Below are positions 33,458-43,392 of a stretch of DNA of 64,000 nucleotides, piece by piece. A program made the translations under genes and the position numbers. Position 1 is the stretch's first letter. Each line of letters begins with the position of its first letter. Source of the stretch: Sulfitobacter alexandrii (GTDB lineage: Bacteria; Pseudomonadota; Alphaproteobacteria; Rhodobacterales; Rhodobacteraceae); assembly GCF_001886735.1 (NCBI RefSeq), contig NZ_CP018076.1:2356001-2420000 (forward strand), written 5' to 3'. A model generated the notes under the pieces. It did not search any database and had not been told where the DNA came from. It saw only the letters and a program-made list of their open reading frames with translations.

Positions 33458-34992
33458 CATCCCTCACGCTGACACCCGGCGCCGCGACACTGGGCGACCT
33501 CGCCCGTGTCTACCGTGACGAGGCCGCAGTGCGGCTCGATCCCCAGTGCCATGACGCGATCGCCCAAGCGGCGGCGCGGATCGAGGCCGCCGCAAACGGG
33601 GAGGACGCGGTCTATGGCGTCAATACCGGCTTCGGCAAGCTGGCCTCCGTCAAGATCGCGGCCTCGGACACGGCGACCCTGCAACGCAACCTGATCCTGT
33701 CCCATTGCTGCGGCGTGGGCGATCCGATCCCGCGCCGCCACGCGCGCCTGATGATGGCGCTCAAGCTGCTGTCGCTGGGCCGCGGCGCGTCGGGCGTGCG
33801 GATGGCGCTGATCACCCTGCTGGAACAGATGCTGGCGCGCGGCGTGACCCCGGTGATCCCCGTGCAGGGGTCGGTCGGCGCTTCGGGCGACCTCGCGCCG
33901 CTGGCGCATATGGCCGCCGTGATGATGGGCCACGCCGAGGCCGAGTTCGAGGGCGAGACCCTGCCGGGTGCCGAGGCACTGGCGCGCGCGGGGCTGGAGC
34001 CGGTCGAACTGGGCGCCAAGGAAGGGCTGGCGCTGATCAACGGCACGCAGTTTTCCACCGCTTTCGCCCTCGCGGGGCTGTTCGATGCCTGGGCCGCGAT
34101 GCAGTCCGCGCTGGTGACCTCGGCGATGTCGACGGATGCGATCATGAGATCGACCGCGCCGCTGCAACCGGAAATCCACGCCCTGCGCGGCCATGCCGGC
34201 CAGATCGAGGCGGCGGCGACCATGCGCGCGCTGCTGGACAACTCCGAGATCCGCGAAAGCCACCGGATCGGCGATACCCGCGTGCAGGATCCCTACTGCA
34301 TCCGCTGCCAGCCGCAGGTCACGGGCGCGGCGATGGACATGCTGCGCATGGCGGGCCGCACGCTGGAGATCGAGGCGAACGCCGCCACCGACAACCCGCT
34401 GGTGCTGAGCGAGGCGGGGCTGATCGTCTCGGGCGGGAATTTCCATGCGGAGCCGGTGGGATTCGCCGCCGACATGATCGCGCTGGCCGTGGCCGAGATC
34501 GGGGCCATCGCGCAGCGCCGCATCGCGCTGATCGTGGACCCGACGCTGAGCTTCGACCTGCCCCCCTTCCTCACGCCGAACCCCGGCCTGAATTCGGGCC
34601 TGATGATCGCCGAGGTCACGACCGCCGCACTGATGAGCGAGAACAAGCACCTCGCCAATCCCTGCGTCACCGATTCCACCCCGACCTCCGCCAACCAGGA
34701 GGATCACGTCAGCATGGCCGCCCACGGCGCCGTGCGGCTGGGACGGATGGTGGCGAACCTGCAACGGATACTCGGGGTCGAACTGCTCTGCGCCGCGCAG
34801 GGCATCGAGTTCCGCGCGCCGCTCAGGACCAGCGCGCCGCTTGCCGCCGTGCTGGAGCGCCTGCGCCGGTCCGTGCCCGCGTTGGCCGAAGACCGCTACA
34901 TGGCGCCCGACCTCGAACGCGCGGCGGAGATGGTGCGCGACGGTGTGCTATGCGAGGTTGCGCAGGTCGCCATGCCGGAACTGGGCGCATGA
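33454..34992 (+). CDS. hutH: Histidine ammonia-lyase
   Basis: A 512-residue enzyme that deaminates L-histidine to urocanate. The self-formed MIO cofactor triad is A143-S144-G145 in [20 protein letters not shown]. Other conserved parts are [39 protein letters not shown] and [13 protein letters not shown]. The ATG at 33454 overlaps the hutI stop, and the stop overlaps the hutG start. The length is typical. Confidence 0.97.
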   Translation: MTSLTLTPGAATLGDLARVYRDEAAVRLDPQCHDAIAQAAARIEAAANGEDAVYGVNTGFGKLASVKIAASDTATLQRNLILSHCCGVGDPIPRRHARLMMALKLLSLGRGASGVRMALITLLEQMLARGVTPVIPVQGSVGASGDLAPLAHMAAVMMGHAEAEFEGETLPGAEALARAGLEPVELGAKEGLALINGTQFSTAFALAGLFDAWAAMQSALVTSAMSTDAIMRSTAPLQPEIHALRGHAGQIEAAATMRALLDNSEIRESHRIGDTRVQDPYCIRCQPQVTGAAMDMLRMAGRTLEIEANAATDNPLVLSEAGLIVSGGNFHAEPVGFAADMIALAVAEIGAIAQRRIALIVDPTLSFDLPPFLTPNPGLNSGLMIAEVTTAALMSENKHLANPCVTDSTPTSANQEDHVSMAAHGAVRLGRMVANLQRILGVELLCAAQGIEFRAPLRTSAPLAAVLERLRRSVPALAEDRYMAPDLERAAEMVRDGVLCEVAQVAMPELGA

Positions 34993-35789
34993 CCCCCGTC
35001 GAGGTCACACGCGGCACCGGGCCTGTCGTCCTCGGCCTGCCCCATACCGGCGTCTGGCTGCCCGACGACATCATGGCCCGGCTGAACGACCGGGGCCGCG
35101 GGCTGAGCGATACGGACTGGCACATTCACCGGCTCTACGACGGGCTGCTGGAGGGCGTGACCACGGTGCGCGCGACCTTCCACCGCTACGTGATAGACGC
35201 CAACCGCGACCCGTCGGGGCATAGCCTCTACCCAGGGCAGAACACCACCGGGTTGGTGCCGCTGACCGACTTCGACGGCGAGCCGGTCTGGCAGGAAGCT
35301 CCCACTTCGGAGGAGATCGAGGCGCGGCGGGAGGCCTTTCACGAGCCTTACCACGCCGCGCTGGCGGCCGAGCTCGACCGCGTGCGCGACAGTCACGGCG
35401 TGGCGATCCTATACGACTGCCACTCGATCCGCAGCCGCATCCCCTACCTCTTTGACGGCGTCCTGCCGGACTTCAACATCGGCACGAACGGCGGCACGAC
35501 CTGCGATCCCGCCGTCGAGGCCGCCGTCAAGGCGATCTGCGACCGGGCCGAGGGCTATACCACCGTGCTCAACGGCCGCTTCAAGGGCGGCTGGACGACG
35601 CGGCACTATGGCCGCCCCGACGCAGGGCTGCACGCGATCCAGATGGAACTGGCCCAGTCGACCCACCTCGTCCGGGAAAAGGCCCCTTGGGAATTCGACC
35701 CGGCCAAGACCGACCGCCTGCGCGGCCATCTTGCGGACATCCTGACCACACTGGCCGATCTGGCCCCGACCCTTGGAGGCAACCGATGA
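34989..35789 (+). CDS. hutG: N-formylglutamate deformylase (amidohydrolase)
   Basis: A 266-residue enzyme that hydrolyses N-formylglutamate to glutamate and formate, the last step when HutF is present. Conserved segments are [62 protein letters not shown] and [15 protein letters not shown]. It is coupled at both ends by ATGA overlaps. The presence of hutF and hutG together means the five-step route with formate release. Confidence 0.95.
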   Translation: MTPVEVTRGTGPVVLGLPHTGVWLPDDIMARLNDRGRGLSDTDWHIHRLYDGLLEGVTTVRATFHRYVIDANRDPSGHSLYPGQNTTGLVPLTDFDGEPVWQEAPTSEEIEARREAFHEPYHAALAAELDRVRDSHGVAILYDCHSIRSRIPYLFDGVLPDFNIGTNGGTTCDPAVEAAVKAICDRAEGYTTVLNGRFKGGWTTRHYGRPDAGLHAIQMELAQSTHLVREKAPWEFDPAKTDRLRGHLADILTTLADLAPTLGGNR

Positions 35790-37450
35790 CCAACCCCCGC
35801 CACAACATCCGCGACGTCTATCCCGACACCGGGCCCGAGATCACCGCGAAAAGCTGGCTGACCGAGGCGCCGATGCGGATGCTGATGAACAACCTGCACC
35901 CCGACGTGGCCGAGAATCCGCACGAGCTGGTGGTCTATGGCGGCATCGGCCGGGCGGCGCGGACGTGGCAGGATTTCGACACCATTGTCGCCAGCCTCAA
36001 GACGCTGGAAGAGGACGAGACCCTGCTGGTGCAATCCGGCAAGCCGGTCGGCGTCTTCCGCACCCACAAGGATGCGCCGCGCGTGCTGATCGCCAACTCC
36101 AACCTCGTGCCGCACTGGGCCACGTGGAAGCATTTCAACGAGCTGGACCGCAAGGGTCTCGCCATGTACGGCCAGATGACCGCCGGTTCGTGGATCTACA
36201 TCGGGTCGCAAGGGATCGTGCAGGGGACGTATGAGACCTTTGTCGAGGCCGGGCGCCAGCACTACGACGGGAGCCTCAAGGGCCGCTGGATCCTGACCGG
36301 GGGCCTTGGCGGGATGGGCGGCGCGCAGCCGCTGGCCGCGGTGATGGCGGGCGCCTGCTGCCTTGCCGTGGAATGCGACGAGACGCGCGCCGACTTCCGC
36401 CTGCGCACCCGCTATGTCGACGAGAAGACCCATTCGATCGACGAGGCGCTCGAGATGATCGACCGCTGGACCAAGGCGGGCGAGGCCAAGTCGGTCGCGC
36501 TGATCGGCAACGCGGCCGATGTCTTTCCCGAACTGGTCAGGCGCGGCGTGCGGCCCGACATCGTGACCGACCAGACCTCGGCCCATGACCCGGTCCACGG
36601 CTACCTGCCGCAGGGCTGGAGCGTGGCCGAATGGCGGGCAAAGCAGGAAAGCGACCCGGACGCGGTCGAAAAGGCCGCGCGCGCGTCGATGAAGGTCCAC
36701 GTGGCGGCGATGGTGGACTTCTGGAACGCCGGTGTGCCGACGCTCGATTACGGCAACAACATCCGGCAGGTCGCGCTGGAGGAAGGGCTGGAGAACGCCT
36801 TTGCCTTCCCGGGTTTCGTGCCCGCCTACATCCGTCCGCTGTTCTGCCGCGGGATCGGGCCGTTCCGCTGGTGCGCGCTGTCGGGCGATCCCGAGGACAT
36901 CTACAAGACCGACGCCAAGGTGAAGGAACTGGTGGACGATCCGCACCTGCACAACTGGCTCGACATGGCGCGCGCGCGGATCAGCTTTCAGGGTCTGCCG
37001 GCGCGGATATGCTGGGTGGGTCTGGGCGTGCGGCACAAGCTGGGGCTGGCGTTCAACGAGATGGTGCGCAACGGCGAGCTGAAGGCGCCGGTGGTGATCG
37101 GGCGCGATCACCTCGATTCAGGCTCCGTCGCGTCGCCCAACCGCGAGACCGAAGCGATGAAGGACGGATCCGACGCCGTGTCGGACTGGCCGCTGCTGAA
37201 CGCGCTTCTGAACACGGCGAGCGGTGCGACCTGGGTCTCGTTGCACCACGGCGGCGGCGTGGGCATGGGTTTTTCCCAGCATTCCGGCATGGTGATCTGC
37301 TGCGACGGGACCGAAGACGCCGACCGGCGCCTCGCCCGCGTGCTGTGGAACGATCCGGCCACCGGTGTGATGCGCCACGCCGACGCAGGCTACGAGATCG
37401 CGAGGGATTGCGCGCAGGAACATGGGCTCAACCTGCCGGGCATCCTCTGA
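35786..37450 (+). CDS. hutU: Urocanate hydratase
   Basis: A 554-residue NAD-dependent enzyme converting urocanate to imidazolone propionate. Typical segments: [93 protein letters not shown] and [16 protein letters not shown] ribosome binding site (cttggaggc) precedes the ATG, which overlaps the hutG stop. It ends 15 bp from the end of the convergent hutC gene. Confidence 0.97.
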   Translation: MTNPRHNIRDVYPDTGPEITAKSWLTEAPMRMLMNNLHPDVAENPHELVVYGGIGRAARTWQDFDTIVASLKTLEEDETLLVQSGKPVGVFRTHKDAPRVLIANSNLVPHWATWKHFNELDRKGLAMYGQMTAGSWIYIGSQGIVQGTYETFVEAGRQHYDGSLKGRWILTGGLGGMGGAQPLAAVMAGACCLAVECDETRADFRLRTRYVDEKTHSIDEALEMIDRWTKAGEAKSVALIGNAADVFPELVRRGVRPDIVTDQTSAHDPVHGYLPQGWSVAEWRAKQESDPDAVEKAARASMKVHVAAMVDFWNAGVPTLDYGNNIRQVALEEGLENAFAFPGFVPAYIRPLFCRGIGPFRWCALSGDPEDIYKTDAKVKELVDDPHLHNWLDMARARISFQGLPARICWVGLGVRHKLGLAFNEMVRNGELKAPVVIGRDHLDSGSVASPNRETEAMKDGSDAVSDWPLLNALLNTASGATWVSLHHGGGVGMGFSQHSGMVICCDGTEDADRRLARVLWNDPATGVMRHADAGYEIARDCAQEHGLNLPGIL

Positions 37451-37465
37451 CCACTGCGCGGCGGC

Positions 37466-38155
37466 TCAGTATCGGGTGGTGATGCGATGCCCCTGCCGGT
37501 GGGTCAGACGCACCAGCGTGATCGGCCCATCCGGCAGCCATGTCGTGCGCTCGGTGCGGAAGAGCGCGGTGCCGGGGGCACAGTCGAGGTGATCCGCCAG
37601 ATCCTGATCCGCTTCGATGGCCATGAAGCTGATTTCAGCGTTGGAAAATGGCACTTCCGCCAGCAGCCATTCGTTCGGCCCGCTGGTCGCGAAGCTGGCC
37701 CTGAGGACGCCGGGGACCACCTCGGGATTGATCCAGCGATCCTCGTGCTGGTAGGGCACGCCGTCGGCCCAGTGCATGCAGACCACGTGCACGATCTTCT
37801 GCCCGCGCCGCAGGGATAGCCGGGCGCGCAGCCAGTCAGGGACATCCTGCTTGCGATGCTGGATCAGGCTGTAGCGATAGTCGGCGCCCTGCGCTTCGAT
37901 CTCCTCGCGCACGACGGGAATGGCAAAGCGCGCCTGCCGGATAGGGGCGCTGCGGACGCGGGTGCCCGCCTTGCGCTTGCGCTCGACGATGCCCTCCTCT
38001 GCCAGTTCCCGCATCGCGCGGTTCACCGTCGCCCGCGCACAGCCGTACCGGGCTGCCAGATCCGTTTCGTTCGGCAGAAGGCTGCCGGGCGGCATCACGC
38101 CCTGCGCGATCTGGTCCAGCAAGTCGGCCTTCACATCCTTGAACGTCACGGTCAT
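37466..38155 (-). CDS. hutC: Histidine utilisation repressor, GntR/HutC family
   Basis: A 229-residue repressor. The N-terminal winged helix has LPNETDLAARYGCARATVNR (recognition helix) and ERKRKAGTRVRS (wing); the C-terminal UTRA domain binds the inducer urocanate (RTERTTWLPDGPITLVRLTH). I chose MTVTFKDVKADLL at 38155. The open frame runs 29 codons further, but its first codons overlap the palindrome that would be the operator, and ggaaagggcc precedes the chosen ATG. Its own promoter carries a Hut-type site, so autoregulation is likely. Confidence 0.93.
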   Translation of the reverse strand: MTVTFKDVKADLLDQIAQGVMPPGSLLPNETDLAARYGCARATVNRAMRELAEEGIVERKRKAGTRVRSAPIRQARFAIPVVREEIEAQGADYRYSLIQHRKQDVPDWLRARLSLRRGQKIVHVVCMHWADGVPYQHEDRWINPEVVPGVLRASFATSGPNEWLLAEVPFSNAEISFMAIEADQDLADHLDCAPGTALFRTERTTWLPDGPITLVRLTHRQGHRITTRY

Positions 38156-38237
38156 CGGTCCGGCCCTTTCCCTTGCGGGCCAGTCCACGGGCAAGGGCCG
38201 GGGCCATCCCGCAGCGGGCCGCTGCCGAATAAAGGCA

Positions 38238-38261
38238 TACATAAGCCGTTATGTACAGACA
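38238..38261. promoter_or_regulatory. HutC operator at the hutC promoter
   Basis: Two overlapping elements occur. The first is a perfect 7-4-7 palindrome TACATAA-GCCG-TTATGTA (38238-38255). The second is TTATGTACAGACA (38249-38261), which matches the hutF-hutI site at 12 of 13 positions. The site lies 83 bp before the chosen hutC start. Confidence 0.7.
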
Positions 38262-38303
38262 ACAGCGATGATCCGGGACGCCCCCCGGGCGGGAATGGGG
38301 CGA

Positions 38304-39773
38304 TCAGGCTCTGCCGCAATAGGCCTTCAACGCGGCACGCGTGCCGTCGGCCCAGATCATGCCCAGCCAGTGATCGAAGCGCGCGGCGAATTCCGGCGCC
38401 TGCCCGAGGTCGCCGTAGATGCCCGACATTTCGAGCCATGCGGACGGGCGGTGCCGGGCCGCCTGCGCGGTGGTGGTCAGCCGGTCCCAGATCGGGTCGT
38501 TCGGTTCGATGACACTGCCGTCTTCCCGCGTGCCTTCGCACATCCGCGCCCAGCACGCCTCCACCAGCGCGAGCCCGTCCAGCGGCAACCCGGCCTCCAG
38601 TGCCTTGCGAACCAGCGGCAGCACGAAACCGGTGTGGCGCGCGCTGCCGTCAAAGGCGACGCGACGGGTGGTATCCTCGATCCGGGGATTGGAGAAGCGC
38701 CGGTCGATCAGGTCGACGTAGGCCTCGGGCGTCATGTCCGGCACGGGTCGTACATGGGGCACGATCTCTGCCAGCGCCACCTTGCGGAACAGCGCCCCGA
38801 CGTCCGGGTCGCCCATGCAGGCGGCAATGGTCGGCATCGCAAGCACTTCGCCCGCGTTCGCGATCACCTGGTGCCCGGCGTTCAGGATGCGGATCTTCAT
38901 CGTCTCGTAGCCGTGAACGTCATCGGTGAACGTGGCCCCGACCCTGTCCCAGTCCGGCCGTCCGGCGCAGAAGGAATCTTCCATTACCCATTGGCGGAAA
39001 TCTTCGTGACAGACCGGCGCGGCGTCTTCGATGCCAATCGCCCGGGCCTGCGCGATCTGGGCCGGCCCCGTGGCCGGGACGATGGAATCGACCATGGAGT
39101 TCGGAAAGGTGCACTGCGCATCGATCCACTCCGCGAGATCCGCGTCCTGCATGCGGGCCAGCCCCACCACCGTCTGGCGCAGGATGTCGCCGTTGCCCTG
39201 AAGGTTGTCACAGCTTTGCGCGGTGAAGGGTCCGGTGCCCGCATCCCGGCGCAGCCGCAGGGCTGCGACCATCGCGCCGAAGGCGGTGCGCGGGCTGTCC
39301 GGATGCGCCGCATCATGGACGATGTCGGCATGGGACGCGTCGAACGCCTTGGTCACGGGGTCGATGTAATAGCCGCCTTCGGTCACCGTCAGCGCGACGA
39401 TGCGGATGTCGGGCCGAGCCATGCGGTCGATCAGCGGGCCATGGCCCTCGGCGATGGGGACGTAATCCACCATCGGCCCCACCACCTCGGCGGAAATCGC
39501 GTCGGGCGACAGTTCGATCAGCGTGGTCAGGTAGTCCTGCTCGGCCAGACGCAGGCGCATCGCCTCGTCGTAGGGGCGCACGCCCGCGCCGACGATCGCC
39601 CAGTCCAGCGCCCTGCCCTGCTGCATCAGACGGTGCAGGTACCACGCCTGGTGCGCCCGGTGAAAATTGCCCACGCCGATATGCAGGATGCCCGGAACAA
39701 GCGCCGCGCGGTCGTAGGTCGGACGTGCGATGCCCTCTGGCAATTGCGCCAGTGTCGCGTCGGATAGTTTCAT
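38304..39773 (-). CDS. mtlK: Mannitol 2-dehydrogenase family (long-chain polyol dehydrogenase)
   Basis: A 489-residue NAD-dependent enzyme oxidising mannitol (and often arabitol or sorbitol) to the ketose. It has the N-terminal nucleotide fold with HIGVGNFHRAHQAWYLHRLM and the family catalytic signature K-x4-N-x2-H in KIRILNAGHQV. The C-terminal domain contains PDMTPEAYVDLIDRRFSNP. It is the last gene of the smo operon and starts 1 nt beyond the smoS stop. Gene order smoEFGK-smoS-mtlK is as known from Rhodobacter sphaeroides. Confidence 0.9.
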   Translation of the reverse strand: MKLSDATLAQLPEGIARPTYDRAALVPGILHIGVGNFHRAHQAWYLHRLMQQGRALDWAIVGAGVRPYDEAMRLRLAEQDYLTTLIELSPDAISAEVVGPMVDYVPIAEGHGPLIDRMARPDIRIVALTVTEGGYYIDPVTKAFDASHADIVHDAAHPDSPRTAFGAMVAALRLRRDAGTGPFTAQSCDNLQGNGDILRQTVVGLARMQDADLAEWIDAQCTFPNSMVDSIVPATGPAQIAQARAIGIEDAAPVCHEDFRQWVMEDSFCAGRPDWDRVGATFTDDVHGYETMKIRILNAGHQVIANAGEVLAMPTIAACMGDPDVGALFRKVALAEIVPHVRPVPDMTPEAYVDLIDRRFSNPRIEDTTRRVAFDGSARHTGFVLPLVRKALEAGLPLDGLALVEACWARMCEGTREDGSVIEPNDPIWDRLTTTAQAARHRPSAWLEMSGIYGDLGQAPEFAARFDHWLGMIWADGTRAALKAYCGRA

Positions 39774-39774
39774 G

Positions 39775-40548
39775 TCAGCTCATCCATTGGCCGCCGTCGA
39801 CATTGTATGTCTGGGCGACGATGTAATCGGCCTCGGCAGAGGCGAGGAAAACGGCCATGCCGGTCAGGTCGTCGGCGCGCCCCATGCGGCCATAGGGCAC
39901 CGCCTGCCCGACTTCGCGTTTCTTCTGGCCCGGTGCCTTGCCCTCGTACTTCGCAAAGAAAGCGTCGACGCCGTCCCAGTGTTCGCCGTCCACCACCCCG
40001 GGGGCGATGGCGTTCACGTTGATGCCATGTTCGATCAGGTTCAGCCCCGCGGATTGCGTGAGGCTGATGACCGCCGCCTTGGTCGCGCAATAGACCGCCA
40101 CCAGAGCTTCGCCTCGGCGGCCCGCCTGGCTGGCGATGTTGATGATCTTGCCGCCGCCGCCCTGCGCGATCATCTGCCGGGCCACCGCCTGCAGGGTGAA
40201 AAGGCACCCCGAGACATTGATGTCGAAGGCGCGCTGGTAGTCCTCGCGCGTGATCTCGGCAATCGGCGCCGCCGTGAAGACCGCCGCGTTGTTGACCAGT
40301 ATGTCGATGCGCCCGAAACGGTCGACCGCCTGGGCCACGCCCGCGTCGATGCTGGCCTGGTCGGCCACGTCCATGACCACGGCGCAGGCGTTTTCGCCCA
40401 TCGCCGTGGCCGCCTGCTCTGCCCGTTGCCTGTCGATATCCGCGATCACGACCTGCGCCCCCTCGCGCAGGTAGGCCTGCCCAAAGGCATGCCCGATCCC
40501 GCGTGCCCCGCCGGTGATGAGCGCTGTCTTGCCTGCCAGACGGTTCAT
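39775..40548 (-). CDS. smoS: Sorbitol dehydrogenase, short-chain family
   Basis: A 257-residue SDR enzyme, probably L-iditol/sorbitol 2-dehydrogenase (sorbitol to fructose). Motifs: [11 protein letters not shown] for [23 protein letters not shown] and the catalytic YCATK ([14 protein letters not shown]), then [12 protein letters not shown]. The start [14 protein letters not shown] at 40548 overlaps the smoK stop (ATGA); the longer open frame is inside smoK. Substrate assignment relies on operon context. Confidence 0.9.
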   Translation of the reverse strand: MNRLAGKTALITGGARGIGHAFGQAYLREGAQVVIADIDRQRAEQAATAMGENACAVVMDVADQASIDAGVAQAVDRFGRIDILVNNAAVFTAAPIAEITREDYQRAFDINVSGCLFTLQAVARQMIAQGGGGKIINIASQAGRRGEALVAVYCATKAAVISLTQSAGLNLIEHGINVNAIAPGVVDGEHWDGVDAFFAKYEGKAPGQKKREVGQAVPYGRMGRADDLTGMAVFLASAEADYIVAQTYNVDGGQWMS

Positions 40549-41549
40549 GCGATGCGCAGCCCGGCCTTGTCGAAGCGGTGGATCTCGCCGGTGCGGGGCG
40601 ACAGATGAATGGTATCGCCGTAACCGAGGCTCACGTCGCCGATGGACCGCACGGTGATGGTTTCGGCCAACCCCGTCCCGTGGACGTGGAAGAACGTGTC
40701 GGATCCGAGGTGTTCGGCCACGCCGACGGTGCCTTGCCACGTGCCGCCGCTTTCGACCACGTCGATATGCTCGGGGCGGATGCCGATCGTATGGGCGTCA
40801 TGCTTGGCCGCTTCCTCGCCGGTGATCAGGTTCATCCGCGGCGAGCCGATGAACCCCGCGACGAAGGTGTTGCGCGGCGTCCGGTAGAGTTCGAGCGGGC
40901 TGCCCACCTGTTCGATGTTGCCGGCCTGAAGAACCACGATCTTGTCGGCCATGGTCATCGCTTCGACCTGATCGTGAGTGACATAGATCATCGTCGTGGC
41001 CAGCTTCTTGTGCAGTTCGGAAATTTCCATCCGCATCCCCACCCGCAGGGCGGCATCGAGGTTCGACAGCGGCTCATCGAAGAGGAAGGCCGCCGGTTCG
41101 CGCACGATGGCGCGCCCGATGGCGACCCTCTGGCGCTGACCGCCGGAAAGCTGGCCGGGGCGGCGGTCGATGTAATCCGTCAGGTTCAGCACCTGCGCCG
41201 CCGCCGCCACCCGGCGGTCGATCTCGTCCTGGGGCATCTTGGCCATCTTGAGCGGGAACGCGATGTTCTTGCGCACGGACATGTGCGGATAGAGCGCGTA
41301 GGACTGGAACACCATGGCAAGCCCGCGCTTGGCCGGGACCACGTCCGTCGCGTCGCGGCCGTCGATCTCGATATGGCCCGTGGTGATGTCCTCAAGCCCG
41401 GCGATCAGCCGCAGCAGGGTGGACTTGCCGCAGCCCGAAGGGCCGACGAACACGGTGAATTCACCGTCGCGTATCGTCAGGTCCAGCGGCGGAATGACCT
41501 GCACGTCGCCAAAGGATTTCGTGACCTGCTTGAGTTCGATTTGTCCCAT
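40545..41549 (-). CDS. smoK: Polyol ABC transporter ATP-binding protein
   Basis: A 334-residue MalK/UgpC-type ATPase with a C-terminal regulatory TOBE-like domain. Walker A is [13 protein letters not shown], signature [15 protein letters not shown], Walker [14 protein letters not shown] and switch His VTHDQVEAM. It energises the SmoFG permease, probably as a homodimer. It starts 12 bp after the smoG stop. Confidence 0.93.
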   Translation of the reverse strand: MGQIELKQVTKSFGDVQVIPPLDLTIRDGEFTVFVGPSGCGKSTLLRLIAGLEDITTGHIEIDGRDATDVVPAKRGLAMVFQSYALYPHMSVRKNIAFPLKMAKMPQDEIDRRVAAAAQVLNLTDYIDRRPGQLSGGQRQRVAIGRAIVREPAAFLFDEPLSNLDAALRVGMRMEISELHKKLATTMIYVTHDQVEAMTMADKIVVLQAGNIEQVGSPLELYRTPRNTFVAGFIGSPRMNLITGEEAAKHDAHTIGIRPEHIDVVESGGTWQGTVGVAEHLGSDTFFHVHGTGLAETITVRSIGDVSLGYGDTIHLSPRTGEIHRFDKAGLRIA

Positions 41550-41561
41550 CTGTGCGGTTCC

Positions 41562-42392
41562 CTATTTCACGGCGCCGAAGGTCAGGCCCCGGACGAGTTG
41601 TTTCTGGCTGAACCAGCCGAGGATGAGGATCGGCGCGATCGCCATGGTGGATGCGGCGCTGAGCTTGGCATAGAACAGCCCTTCGGGGCTGGAATAGCTG
41701 GCGATGAAGGCGGTCAGCGGGGCGGCCTGAGCCGCGGTGAGGTTCAGCGTCCAGAACGCCTCGTTCCATGCCAGAATGAAGTTCAGCAGCAGGGTGGAGG
41801 CGATGCCGGGCACGGCCATCGGGGTCAGCACGTGGAGGATTTCCTCCTTGAGGGTGGCCCCATCCATCCGCGCGGCTTCGAGGATCTCGCCCGGTATCTC
41901 GCGGAAGTAGGTGTAGAGCATCCAGACGATGATGGGCAGGTTGATGAGCATGAGCACGACGGTCAGCCCCAGCACGCTGTCGAGCAGCCCCATCCGGATG
42001 AACAGCAGGTAGATCGGATAGAGGACGCCCACAGCCGGGAGCATCTTGGTCGACAGCATCCAGAGCAGGATGTCCTTGGTCCGGCGCGAGGGCACGAAGG
42101 CCATGGACCACGCCGCCGGCACGGCCACGATGATGCCGAGGACGGTGGAGCCGCCTGCAATGATGATGGAGTTCCACAGGAAGCGGGCATAGTTCGACCG
42201 TTCCATCACCGTCGAATAGTTCTCGGTCGTCCAGTCGAAGAACAGGAAGAGCGGCGGATCGTTGATCGCCTGCGCCTCCGTCTTGAAGCTGGTGAGGATC
42301 GTCCAGAGGATCGGGAAGAAGATCAGCAGCCCGATGATCCAGGCAGCGGTGGTGTTGATCGTCTTGCGACGCGTGGTGACGGAGCGTGCCAT
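41562..42392 (-). CDS. smoG: Polyol ABC transporter permease (MalG type)
   Basis: A 276-residue inner-membrane permease with six helices and the EAA loop for the ATPase (EILEAARMDGATLKEEILHV). The N-terminus has TAAWIIGLLIFFPILWTILT. It partners SmoF in the sorbitol/mannitol importer. A 13-bp gap separates it from smoF. Confidence 0.92.
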   Translation of the reverse strand: MARSVTTRRKTINTTAAWIIGLLIFFPILWTILTSFKTEAQAINDPPLFLFFDWTTENYSTVMERSNYARFLWNSIIIAGGSTVLGIIVAVPAAWSMAFVPSRRTKDILLWMLSTKMLPAVGVLYPIYLLFIRMGLLDSVLGLTVVLMLINLPIIVWMLYTYFREIPGEILEAARMDGATLKEEILHVLTPMAVPGIASTLLLNFILAWNEAFWTLNLTAAQAAPLTAFIASYSSPEGLFYAKLSAASTMAIAPILILGWFSQKQLVRGLTFGAVK

Positions 42393-42405
42393 GTGTCGTC
42401 CTCCC

Positions 42406-43272
42406 TCAGGTGTCCAGGTTCTTGCCGACGATGCGCATCAGGAAGATGGCGACGATGTTGGCGAGGATGATGGCATAGACGCCGCCCGCCGACCCCAGGC
42501 CGATGTTCTGGCTTTCCAGCACGCGCTGGAAGATCAGGTAGGACAACGTGCGGGTGCCGAAGGCGCCGCCGGTGGTGACGAAGATCTCGGCGAAGATCGC
42601 CAGAAGGAAGATCGTCTGGATCAGCAGCACGATGGTGATCGCGCGGGACAGGTGCGGGAGGGTGATGTGGAAGAAGCGCGCGAGCGGCGAAGCGCCGTCC
42701 ATTTCCGCGGCCTCGAGCTGTTCGCTGTCCAGCGACTGGATCGCCGTCAGCAGGATGAGCGTGGCAAAGGGCAGCCATTGCCAGCTGACGATCAGGATGA
42801 TCGAGGGTGTCGCCGCATCGGACAACCAGCTGACCGGATCGGCGCCGAAAAAGCGCCACAGGTGTGCAAACAGTCCGTTGGTCGGGTCCATGAAGATGTT
42901 CTTCCAGACCAGCGCCGAGACCGTGGGCATGACGAAGAAGGGCGCGATGACAAGGATCCGGACGATCCCCTGCCCCCACATCGGCTGATCGAGAAGGATC
43001 GCCAGCAGGACGCCGAAAACGATGGTGATGGCCAGGACCCCCGCCACGATGACGAGCGTGGTCGTGACCGCGGGCCAGAACGAACTGGACGTGACGAACC
43101 GCACGTAGTTGTCGAAACCGGTCCACCCCTGATCGCCGCCACGCAGCGGCAGGTAGGTCCGGAACGAGAACCACAGCGTCATCGTGAGCGGCACCAGCAT
43201 CCAGCCCAGAAGCAGGATCACCGCGGGGGCCATCATCAACCTGGCGGCGGAACGCGAAGCCTTGGTCGCCAT
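42406..43272 (-). CDS. smoF: Polyol ABC transporter permease (MalF type)
   Basis: A 288-residue permease with about six helices and the EAA loop EQLEAAEMDGASPLARFFHI. The first helix is MMAPAVILLLGWMLVPLTMT. The start MATKASRSAARLM is preceded by gaaggagacatcc. A 120-bp gap with a strong hairpin separates it from smoE. Confidence 0.92.
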   Translation of the reverse strand: MATKASRSAARLMMAPAVILLLGWMLVPLTMTLWFSFRTYLPLRGGDQGWTGFDNYVRFVTSSSFWPAVTTTLVIVAGVLAITIVFGVLLAILLDQPMWGQGIVRILVIAPFFVMPTVSALVWKNIFMDPTNGLFAHLWRFFGADPVSWLSDAATPSIILIVSWQWLPFATLILLTAIQSLDSEQLEAAEMDGASPLARFFHITLPHLSRAITIVLLIQTIFLLAIFAEIFVTTGGAFGTRTLSYLIFQRVLESQNIGLGSAGGVYAIILANIVAIFLMRIVGKNLDT

Positions 43273-43348
43273 CGGGATGTCTCCTTCGTGGACGGACGCC
43301 CGCCGGGCCTCCGCAATTAGGGCTTGGTGAAGGTGGTGTGACCGTTGT

Positions 43349-43376
43349 CCACGGGACGGCGGAGACCGCCCCGTGG
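43349..43376 (-). terminator. Intercistronic hairpin between smoE and smoF
   Basis: A GC-rich inverted repeat (CCACGGG...CCCGTGG with an inner GGCGG/CCGCC stem) lies just after the smoE stop. There is no T-tract, so it more likely protects the upstream mRNA or attenuates, raising binding-protein levels over the membrane subunits. Confidence 0.6.
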
Positions 43377-43392
43377 GATGGACCCATGGCCC

